Positions 57,722 to 64,000 of a stretch of 64,000 bases of DNA are shown here, piece by piece. The stretch covers positions 62,001 through 126,000 of the forward strand of contig CAMLJN010000011.1 of the NCBI GenBank assembly GCA_946480445.1. The letters are read 5' to 3'. The notes under the pieces are model-generated. The model was not told where the DNA came from and did no database searches. It worked only from the letters and a program-made list of their open reading frames with translations. The position numbers and the translations under genes are program-made. The stretch is from an uncultured Buttiauxella sp. GTDB taxonomy: Bacteria; Pseudomonadota; Gammaproteobacteria; Enterobacterales; Enterobacteriaceae. Position 1 is the stretch's first letter. Each line of letters starts with the position of its first letter.

Positions 57722-58849
57722 ATGCACTGCGCGCTTTATGACGCACACCGTTGCCGCTCCTGTCAGTGGATTGAACAGCCGGTAGCCGAGCAGCTTACCG
57801 CCAGAATGAACGACCTGCACAGGCTGCTGGGCGACATTGCGGTGAAAGAGTGGTGTGCGCCCGTAAGCGGGCCTGAGCAGGCGTTTCGCAACAAAGCGAA
57901 AATGGTCGTCAGTGGCAGCGTCGAAAAACCGCTGCTTGGCATGCTGCACCGCGACGGGACGCCGGAAGATCTCACCGACTGTCCTCTTTACCCCGCTTCT
58001 TTTCAGGCGATCTTCGCCATTCTGAAGCCCTTTATCGCCCGCGCCGGATTAACCCCTTATAACGTCGCCCGCAAACGCGGCGAGCTGAAGTACCTCCTGC
58101 TGACGGAAAGCCGGCTCGACGGGGGGCTGATGCTGCGCTTCGTGCTGCGCTCTGAAGCCAAGCTGGAACAGCTCCGCGCGGCGCTGCCCTGGCTGCAACA
58201 GCAGCTCCCGCAGCTAAAGGTGATTTCGGCGAATATTCAGCCGGTGCATATGGCTATCATGGAAGGGGAGCAGGAGATAGCGCTTACGGAACAGCGTGCG
58301 CTGGAAGAACAGTTCAACGGCGTACCGCTCTACATTCGCCCACAAAGCTTTTTCCAGACGAACCCCGTTGTTGCCGCCTCGCTTTATGCCACCGCGCGTG
58401 AATGGGTCAGGGCATTGCCGGTCAGGCATATGTGGGATTTATTCTGCGGCGTCGGCGGGTTTGGCCTGCACTGTGCAACCCCGAACATGAAGCTTACCGG
58501 CATTGAAATCGCACCGGAAGCTATCGCCAGCGCACGCCAGTCGGCTGAAAAACTGGGGCTGACGAACATTCACTTTCAGGCGCTGGACTCCACGCAGTTT
58601 GCTACCGATCAGCAGGACATTCCCGACCTGGTGCTGGTTAATCCCCCCAGACGCGGTATCGGCCAGGCGCTGTGCTACTACCTTAACGGCGTCGCGCCGC
58701 AATACATTATCTACTCAAGCTGCAACGCGCAGACCATGGCAACAGATATGACTTCACTGTCAGGCTATCGGGTGGAGCGCGTACAGCTGTTTGATATGTT
58801 CCCTCATACGGCGCATTACGAAGTGCTGGCGCTGCTGGTTCGGGAGTAA
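57722..58849 (+). CDS. rlmC: 23S rRNA (uracil-747 C5)-methyltransferase
   Basis: RlmC makes m5U747 in 23S rRNA. The 375 residues include the iron-sulfur ligands Cys3, Cys11, Cys14 and Cys87 ([19 protein letters not shown]). The SAM site is [19 protein letters not shown] is conserved, and the catalytic nucleophile is Cys334 in [11 protein letters not shown] at 57722. It converges with artJ across a hairpin. Confidence 0.96.
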   Translation: MHCALYDAHRCRSCQWIEQPVAEQLTARMNDLHRLLGDIAVKEWCAPVSGPEQAFRNKAKMVVSGSVEKPLLGMLHRDGTPEDLTDCPLYPASFQAIFAILKPFIARAGLTPYNVARKRGELKYLLLTESRLDGGLMLRFVLRSEAKLEQLRAALPWLQQQLPQLKVISANIQPVHMAIMEGEQEIALTEQRALEEQFNGVPLYIRPQSFFQTNPVVAASLYATAREWVRALPVRHMWDLFCGVGGFGLHCATPNMKLTGIEIAPEAIASARQSAEKLGLTNIHFQALDSTQFATDQQDIPDLVLVNPPRRGIGQALCYYLNGVAPQYIIYSSCNAQTMATDMTSLSGYRVERVQLFDMFPHTAHYEVLALLVRE

Positions 58850-58856
58850 GGCCTGT

Positions 58857-58884
58857 CAACCCTCGCCCCACAGGGGGAGGGTTG
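58857..58884. terminator. hairpin between rlmC and artJ
   Basis: CAACCCTC/GAGGGTTG with an inner CCCC/GGGG stem and one bulged G, loop ACA. It sits between two convergent genes and could serve both, although a T tract is missing. Confidence 0.5.
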
Positions 58885-58896
58885 CAAGAGGGGAAA

Positions 58897-59628
58897 TTAC
58901 TGTGGGAACCACTGGTCGTTAATTTTCTGTAGGGTACCATCGGCTTTGATGGCCGCCAGCGCAGCGTTAAGCTTCTTCAGCAGCGCCTGATTTTCCGGGC
59001 GAACAGCAATGCCCAAACCCGTGCCGAAATATTGTGGATCGGTTACGTGCTCGCCGACCGTACCCAGCTGCGGATTCGTCTTCAGCCACTCATTGACCAC
59101 CGCAGTGTCGCCAAATACCCCGTCAATACGGCCATTTTTCAGGTCGATAATGGCGTTCTGATAGCTGTCATAAGAAACCGTTTTGATTTCCGGATGCTTG
59201 TCCTGCAGGTATTTCTGGTGTGTGGTGCCATTTTCCATGCCGATGCGCTTTCCTTTCAGGTCGGCAAGGGAGGTAAAGGCGCCTTTTTTGGCAATCACTA
59301 CGGCGGAGTTTGCATAGTAGGGATCGGTGAAAGCGACCTGCTTGCTGCGCTCTGGCGTGATGTCCATGCCGGAGATCACCGCGTCGTATTTACGGAATTT
59401 TAAAGACGGGATCAGGCTGTCAAAAGCGTGATTGGTAAAAGTGCACTCCGCCTGCATCTGTTTGCATAAAGCCTTTGCCAGATCCATATCAAAGCCGACG
59501 ATCTGATTGCTGGCATCCAGCGATTCAAAGGGCGGATAGGTGGCCGAAGAACCAAAGCTGATTTTATCTGTTGCGTTGGCGCTGAATGCGGCCGTAGCAA
59601 GCATAGTGGCCAAAAATAACGTCTTCAT
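58897..59628 (-). CDS. artJ: arginine-binding periplasmic protein ArtJ
   Basis: This periplasmic receptor has high arginine specificity and is used with ArtPQM. The 243 residues have a signal peptide of 19 (TAAFSANA). The mature TDKISFGSSATYPPFESL is followed by amino-acid-binding segments [22 protein letters not shown] and [12 protein letters not shown]. It is transcribed separately from artPIQM and preceded by a two-box ARG operator. It is a paralog of artI in the same cluster. Confidence 0.95.
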   Translation of the reverse strand: MKTLFLATMLATAAFSANATDKISFGSSATYPPFESLDASNQIVGFDMDLAKALCKQMQAECTFTNHAFDSLIPSLKFRKYDAVISGMDITPERSKQVAFTDPYYANSAVVIAKKGAFTSLADLKGKRIGMENGTTHQKYLQDKHPEIKTVSYDSYQNAIIDLKNGRIDGVFGDTAVVNEWLKTNPQLGTVGEHVTDPQYFGTGLGIAVRPENQALLKKLNAALAAIKADGTLQKINDQWFPQ

Positions 59629-59698
59629 TTGTACGGCTCCCGTCTGTCGTGTTTATGCTGAAATCGTCGTTTCCCGACGTCAGCTAACCTTGCCAGCA

Positions 59699-59737
59699 AA
59701 TGAATTTATATTCAATAAAAATGTATTTTTATGTGTT
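59699..59737 (-). promoter_or_regulatory. ArgR operator (two ARG boxes) of artJ
   Basis: Box 1 at 59699-59716 contains TGAATTTATATTCA, a perfect palindromic ARG box. Three bases later box 2 (59720-59737, AATGTATTTTTATGTGTT) is a weaker copy. The 18-3-18 layout is the known ArgR hexamer operator. It lies about 70-110 bases before artJ. Confidence 0.85.
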
Positions 59738-59759
59738 GTTTGTAGCAGGTGCCCGTTAA

Positions 59760-60030
59760 GCAGATCGGTTAAATGCAGCAGACCCACTGCCTGGCCGCTG
59801 TCGCTGGTACAGATGTTTATCGCCGCAGGCCACCCGGTGATGGTGGAGGCGCAGGCTTACTGATTGCGATTAGCGGCTTTGGTAGCCGCTAAGATGACGC
59901 TTACTTCTGGGGGGGGGTAACCGTTCGCTGGGCGTAACGGAAGTGCAGGGGCAGATCAAAGTGTGGCGTATGGCCTCTACCATACCGGCGTGGTGATGTT
60001 ACTGTTGATTAACGTGCTGTTTTTTTGACG
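59760..60030. pseudogene. possible decayed coding remnant between artJ and artM
   Basis: Short, hydrophobic or domain-like readings occur in broken frames: plus-strand YGLYHTGVVMLLLINVLFF before 60028, and a minus-strand piece with GQAVGLLHLTDLLNG, which resembles a CBS-domain strand-helix. A nine-G run at 59909-59917 sits between. No intact gene, start or Shine-Dalgarno is visible, and the source family is not identified. Confidence 0.3.
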
Positions 60031-60084
60031 GCTTAACGCCACGGGCAGATGGAAGAAGGGGAACCAATGGGTTCCCCTTATGGC

Positions 60085-60753
60085 TTAATTACGGCGTTCA
60101 AACGCCAGTGCACGGCGTTCAATCAGGCGCATCAGCAGCGTTAATCCGCCGTTAACCACCAGATACACCAGGCCTGCCGCACCGAACACCATCACATCGT
60201 AGGTGCGTCCGTACAGCAGTTGCCCATAGCCCATCACTTCCATCAGTGTGATCGTGTAGGCGAGGGAAGTGCTCTTAAAGACCAGCACCACTTCGTTGGA
60301 GTAGGATGACAGCGCGCGCTTAAAAGCGTACGGCAGCAGAATAGCCAGCGTGTCTTTCTTACTCATGCCCAGCGCCCCGCAGGACTGCCACTGGCCTTCC
60401 GGAATGGCACGGATCGCGCCGTAAAACAGCTGTGTCGTATAGGCGGCGCTGTTCAGTGAAAGGGCGATAAGCGCGCACAGCCACGGCTCAGAAAGCAGGT
60501 GCCACAGCACAGGGTAGTTCTGAATCGCCGGAAACTGCCCGGGCCCGTAGTAAATCAGGAAGATCTGCACCAGCAGCGGCGTACCGGTAAACAGCGTGAT
60601 GTAAGCGCGCACGATATACACCAGCACCGGCGTTTTCAACGTCAGGATAATGGTGAAGATCAGCGACAGGATCAGCGCGACGACAAGCGAAGCGGCGGTC
60701 AGCGTCAGGCTGGTATGCAGGCCTTTAAAAAGCTCCGGTAAATACTCCAGCAT
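60085..60753 (-). CDS. artM: arginine ABC transporter permease ArtM
   Basis: This inner-membrane permease of the ArtPQM importer has 222 residues, about five helices, and the coupling-loop region GALGMSKKDTLAILLPYAFKR. The start codon overlaps the artQ stop by one base (TGATG). It forms the channel with ArtQ. It is the last gene of artPIQM. Confidence 0.95.
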   Translation of the reverse strand: MLEYLPELFKGLHTSLTLTAASLVVALILSLIFTIILTLKTPVLVYIVRAYITLFTGTPLLVQIFLIYYGPGQFPAIQNYPVLWHLLSEPWLCALIALSLNSAAYTTQLFYGAIRAIPEGQWQSCGALGMSKKDTLAILLPYAFKRALSSYSNEVVLVFKSTSLAYTITLMEVMGYGQLLYGRTYDVMVFGAAGLVYLVVNGGLTLLMRLIERRALAFERRN

Positions 60754-61469
60754 CAGCCAGGCCTCCGTTCAAAGCGCGTGGCACGCCTGTCTATCCCGTT
60801 GAGGATGTACTGACTGACCAGCGTAATCAGCAGATAGATTGCCGCGGCGATAACATACCAGGTAAAAGGTTCCTGAGTACGGGTGGCGATGCTTTTGGTT
60901 TGCAGCATCAAATCGTTCACGCTGATAAGCGACACCAGCGCGGTATCTTTTAGCAGCACCAGCCACTGGTTACCCAGGCCCGGCAGCGCATGACGCCACA
61001 TCTGCGGCATAATCAGGCGGAAAAAGATGGCGACTTTGGACAGGCCCAGCGCCTGGCCGGACTCCCACTGACCCACGGGCACCGCCTTTAACGCGCCGCG
61101 CAGCGTTTGCGAAGCGTAGGCTGAATACAGCAGGGACAGAGCTATCACGCCGCACAGGAACGGGCTGACGTCAAAATTCTCTATCTCCATTTGCACCGGG
61201 ATCTGCACAAATCCAAGATTGAGCCTAAAGCCGTCAGACAGCGTCAGCAGCAGCTGAGAGGCGCCAAAGTAGATAAAGAGGACGACCAGAATTTCAGGCA
61301 GGCCGCGCAGCAGCGTAACCAGCGCGGTGCCAGCCCATGCCACAGGACGCCATCTGGCGGACTCCCAGACGGCGAACAGCATCGCCAGCGCCAGGCCAAT
61401 GACCAACGCACAAACGGCAAGGCCGACGGTCATCCCGGCGGCGCTTGCTAAAGGAAACATTTCGTTCAT
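60753..61469 (-). CDS. artQ: arginine ABC transporter permease ArtQ
   Basis: This is the second arginine permease, with 238 residues. The start at 61469 ([19 protein letters not shown]) is the conserved one; an upstream in-frame reading overlaps artI without similarity. The coupling loop is [20 protein letters not shown]. It is almost identical to E. coli ArtQ. It lies 10 bases after artI. Confidence 0.95.
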   Translation of the reverse strand: MNEMFPLASAAGMTVGLAVCALVIGLALAMLFAVWESARWRPVAWAGTALVTLLRGLPEILVVLFIYFGASQLLLTLSDGFRLNLGFVQIPVQMEIENFDVSPFLCGVIALSLLYSAYASQTLRGALKAVPVGQWESGQALGLSKVAIFFRLIMPQMWRHALPGLGNQWLVLLKDTALVSLISVNDLMLQTKSIATRTQEPFTWYVIAAAIYLLITLVSQYILNGIDRRATRFERRPG

Positions 61470-61479
61470 TCGCAGTGGC

Positions 61480-62211
61480 TTACTTCTGGAACCATTTTTC
61501 GTAGATGGTCTGGTACGTTCCATCTTGCTTAATTTTCTCAAGCGCGGTATTGAACTTCGCCTGCAGGTCAGTGTTGCCCTGACGTACAGCGATGCCCAGA
61601 CCGGTGCCGAAGTAGTCTTTATCTGTCACTTTATCGCCGATGGCCGCAAGTTTTGGCTCAGCTTTCAGCCACTCGGTGACCACTGCGGTATCACCAAAGA
61701 CCGCGTCAATACGCCCGTTTTGCAGATCCAGCTTCGCATTCTGATAGCTGTCGTAAGGAACGGTCGTAATTTCAGGATGTTTATCCATAATGAATTTCTG
61801 GTGCGTGGTGCCGTTCTGCACGCCCACTTTCTTACCCTTAAGCGCCGCTACGTCGGTAATCTTGCCTTTCTGGCCGATAAACAGCGCGGAGTTATCGTAG
61901 TAAGGGTTGCTAAACAGTACCTGCTTTTCACGCTCCGGCGTGATGTCCATCCCGGCCATGACCGCGTCGATACGGCGGAACTTCAGGCTGGGGATCAGAC
62001 TGTCGAATGACTGATTGGAGAAAGTGCAGGTAGCGTCAATTTCTTTGCACAGCGCGTTAGCCAGATCGACATCAAAGCCGACGATTTTATTGCTGGCGTC
62101 CATAGATTCAAACGGAGGGTAAGATGCTTCCGTGGCAAAACGTAGGGTTTGCGCAGCCGTGGCAGAAAGGCTTAAACCGGCGAGCAATGCAGCAAGCAGA
62201 ACTTTTTTCAT
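61480..62211 (-). CDS. artI: periplasmic basic amino-acid-binding protein ArtI
   Basis: This periplasmic receptor gene sits within the artPIQM operon. The 243 residues have a signal peptide to about LSATA. The mature part begins [17 protein letters not shown] and shares the [25 protein letters not shown] core with ArtJ. Its ligand in E. coli is not fully settled. [10 protein letters not shown] at 62211 is chosen as start; codons further upstream would spoil the signal peptide. Confidence 0.94.
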   Translation of the reverse strand: MKKVLLAALLAGLSLSATAAQTLRFATEASYPPFESMDASNKIVGFDVDLANALCKEIDATCTFSNQSFDSLIPSLKFRRIDAVMAGMDITPEREKQVLFSNPYYDNSALFIGQKGKITDVAALKGKKVGVQNGTTHQKFIMDKHPEITTVPYDSYQNAKLDLQNGRIDAVFGDTAVVTEWLKAEPKLAAIGDKVTDKDYFGTGLGIAVRQGNTDLQAKFNTALEKIKQDGTYQTIYEKWFQK

Positions 62212-62231
62212 TGTCATATTCCCGTTTAACA

Positions 62232-62960
62232 TCAGTGTGATAAATAGAATTTAAAGGCTTCGGTTTGCGGGTCTGCAAAGCAACTCGCCTCACCTTGTTC
62301 CACGATATGGCCATTTTCCATGTACACCACGCGGCTGGCTGTTTTACGCGCCACTTCCACTTCGTGCGTCACGATGACCTGGGTGATGTTGGTTTCTGCC
62401 AGCTCGCGAATAATGCTGACGATTTGCGCGGTGATCTCGGGATCCAACGCGGCGGTTGGCTCATCAAACAGCAGGATCTGCGGCTCCATCATCAGCGCGC
62501 GGGCAATAGCGACGCGCTGCTGCTGACCACCGGAAAGGTGCAGCGGATAGCGGTCCATATAAGGTTTGAGGCGCAGACGCTCAAGCAGCTTATCCGCGCG
62601 GGCGCGGGCTGCGTCTTTGCTTAACCCCAGCACGCGACAGGGCGCTTCGATCAGGTTTTGCACCACGGTCAGATGCGGCCAGAGGTTATACTGCTGGAAC
62701 ACCATACCGACGTTCTGGCGCAGCTCACGGATAGCCTTGTCGCCCGGGGCATTTGCGAAATCAAAGTGATTACCCGCTATAGTGAGCTGCCCGGATTTAG
62801 GCATTTCAAGCAGGTTAAGCACACGCAGCAGCGAACTCTTGCCCGCGCCGCTCGGACCAAGCAGCACCAGCGTTTCGCCATGCGGGCACTCAAGGGTGAT
62901 ATCGAACAGCGCCTGATGGGCGCCGTAAAAGCAATTAATGCCGTTTAGTTGAATGCTCAT
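62232..62960 (-). CDS. artP: arginine ABC transporter ATPase ArtP
   Basis: This is the ATPase of the arginine importer, with 242 residues: Walker [10 protein letters not shown], signature LSGGQQQR, Walker B LLFDEP. It is the first gene of artPIQM, and its ATG at 62960 lies some 45 bases downstream of an ARG-box-like sequence. Close to E. coli ArtP. Confidence 0.96.
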   Translation of the reverse strand: MSIQLNGINCFYGAHQALFDITLECPHGETLVLLGPSGAGKSSLLRVLNLLEMPKSGQLTIAGNHFDFANAPGDKAIRELRQNVGMVFQQYNLWPHLTVVQNLIEAPCRVLGLSKDAARARADKLLERLRLKPYMDRYPLHLSGGQQQRVAIARALMMEPQILLFDEPTAALDPEITAQIVSIIRELAETNITQVIVTHEVEVARKTASRVVYMENGHIVEQGEASCFADPQTEAFKFYLSH

Positions 62961-63005
62961 TCGTTGCGGTTACATAGCAATTGAGGCCGCAAAGATTACC
63001 TTTAA

Positions 63006-63022
63006 CAGAATAGTTATGCAAT
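63006..63022 (-). promoter_or_regulatory. possible single ARG box upstream of artP
   Basis: The sequence around AGAATAGTTATGCA resembles the ARG box TGAATAATTATTCA at most positions. Only one box is obvious, so it would bind ArgR more weakly than the artJ operator. Confidence 0.35.
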
Positions 63023-63187
63023 CTTTGTGCGTTAAAACTTAAAAACAACCGGATTACTCCCCTGAAACCAGCACAAAATAGCGGGGCGGGATGGGGGCAA
63101 GAATAAATGTCGGAGATATGAATAAACTCCAGACTATTTACGTGGGTTATGAATTTCTCCCCATCCCGGATGGCGGTATTTACGCCA

Positions 63188-63715
63188 TCAGTTAGTTTCA
63201 ATAGCCTGGCGCAGACTGCCGGAAGGCGCATGGCTATTGGCCCCGAGGTAGCGAATGTCGTCGACCGCCCAGCACTGGCCTTCACGGATCATCAGCACCT
63301 CATCCTGCCAGCTCTGATTGCCCTGGGTAAGCTTCACGCGCAGCGGAATATTTCGTGCATCGGTATTCGGAATGGTGGAGGCGGACGCCACCTCTGCGCT
63401 GTCTGCGCCGTCGGCGCGGCTGGAGAAGATATTGCCGCGCATAAACGCATTTTGCGCATCAGGCGAAGTGCTGGCCTTTTGCAGCTGTTTTGAGAGCGAA
63501 TCGCTCAGGTACGGGCGCAGGCCGGTCAGCCCGCTGGTGCCCTGAGCTTTGTGGGCTATCTGGTAGTCGTAAAACTGTTGCGCCACGCTATCCGGGCCGC
63601 GGTCGATGCAGGAGCCTGTGCGGGTGCCAATATCTTTAAAGGCCGGTGTTACGCTGGTGGTGCAGGCCGTGAGCAGCATTGCGCACGGAAGAAGAGCCAA
63701 AACTGAGCTGCGCAT
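63188..63715 (-). CDS. ybjP: lipoprotein YbjP
   Basis: This 175-residue lipoprotein has signal peptide and lipobox LLTAC with lipidated Cys18; residues after the cysteine are TTS, not Asp, so outer-membrane sorting is expected. The mature domain resembles E. coli YbjP (QQFYDYQIAHKAQGTSGL, then EGQCWAVDDIRYLG). Function is unknown. It is divergent from ybjQ, as in E. coli. Confidence 0.9.
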   Translation of the reverse strand: MRSSVLALLPCAMLLTACTTSVTPAFKDIGTRTGSCIDRGPDSVAQQFYDYQIAHKAQGTSGLTGLRPYLSDSLSKQLQKASTSPDAQNAFMRGNIFSSRADGADSAEVASASTIPNTDARNIPLRVKLTQGNQSWQDEVLMIREGQCWAVDDIRYLGANSHAPSGSLRQAIETN

Positions 63716-63822
63716 TTTTATTTCCTTATTTTCTCAGGAGGACTACCTTAGCATAGCGTATGGTTGCCAAAATGCGTGGCGGCTCGTGCGCTAAGATATT
63801 GATCCAAAGAGAGGAGAAGGCA

Positions 63823-64000
63823 ATGCAATTTACCACTACCCCAACCCTGGAAGGGCAAAGCATCACCGAATACTGCGGCGTGGTGACCGGCGAGGCGATT
63901 CTGGGTGCTAATATTTTCCGCGACTTTTTCGCGGGCGTTCGCGACATCGTCGGAGGACGTTCCGGGGCTTATGAAAAGGAATTACGTAAGGCGCGTGAGA
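63823..64000 (+). CDS. ybjQ: YbjQ/UPF0145 family protein, 3'-truncated by window edge
   Basis: The first 59 residues are visible: [12 protein letters not shown], then [20 protein letters not shown] and [12 protein letters not shown]. They match the start of the about 107-residue YbjQ, a small pentameric heavy-metal-binding-like protein of unknown role. GAGGAGAAGG precedes the ATG. The remainder lies beyond the window. Confidence 0.92.
   Translation, partial: MQFTTTPTLEGQSITEYCGVVTGEAILGANIFRDFFAGVRDIVGGRSGAYEKELRKARE

Overview
The window is chromosomal DNA from a member of the Enterobacteriaceae. Almost every core gene reads as an ortholog of an Escherichia coli K-12 gene, in E. coli-like runs. 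A catabolic 2,3-butanediol operon (budABC) at the left edge points to an Enterobacter/Klebsiella/Cedecea/Kosakonia-like relative rather than Escherichia itself. Species cannot be fixed from the sequence alone. No rRNA, tRNA, CRISPR array, insertion sequence or prophage was seen.

Layout. (1) 1-3023: 3' end of budA, then budB and budC (pyruvate to acetoin/2,3-butanediol). (2) 3212-12212: a GNAT acetyltransferase, dld, bglX, the osmF-yehYXW betaine-type ABC transporter and the 35-residue protein YohO, a block that in E. coli lies far from the rest. (3) 12384-16813: roxA, then the LexA-controlled dinG-ybiB operon. (4) 17056-18318: an AT-rich orphan gene that looks like a secreted effector with a possible permuted papain fold. 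(5) 18724-35729: ybiJ, mcbA, a flavin reductase-like gene, rlmF, ybiO, glnHPQ, dps, rhtA, ompX, opgE, mntS, mntR, ybiR, ybjI, ybjJ and rcdA. (6) 35961-43099: a 7-8 kb accessory insert between rcdA and the sRNA gene rybB. It holds a putative catabolic operon (formamidase-like hydrolase, RidA, aromatic-type aminotransferase, amino-acid permease) and a CesT-like chaperone paired with a 697-residue candidate type III effector. (7) 43580-64000: rybB, ybjL, ybjM, grxA, ybjC, nfsA, an inserted xapA-xapB-xapR cassette, rimK, ybjN, potFGHI, ybjO, rlmC, artJ, artPIQM, ybjP and the start of ybjQ.

Working together. Four ABC uptake systems (OsmF-YehYXW, GlnHPQ, PotFGHI, ArtPIQM+ArtJ) serve betaine-type solutes, glutamine, putrescine and arginine. 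Regulatory sites match these roles: a sigma54/NtrC arrangement before glnH, paired ARG boxes before artJ, two MntR-type palindromes between mntS and mntR, a LexA box at dinG, a CRP-like box before ybiJ and a sigmaE-like promoter before rybB.

Most unusual content: the chaperone/effector pair with no secretion apparatus in view, the second orphan effector-like gene next to ybiB, and the formamidase-RidA-aminotransferase-permease operon with its own repeat-rich upstream region. Function for these three is inferred; the core genes are recognised by direct similarity to remembered E. coli proteins.
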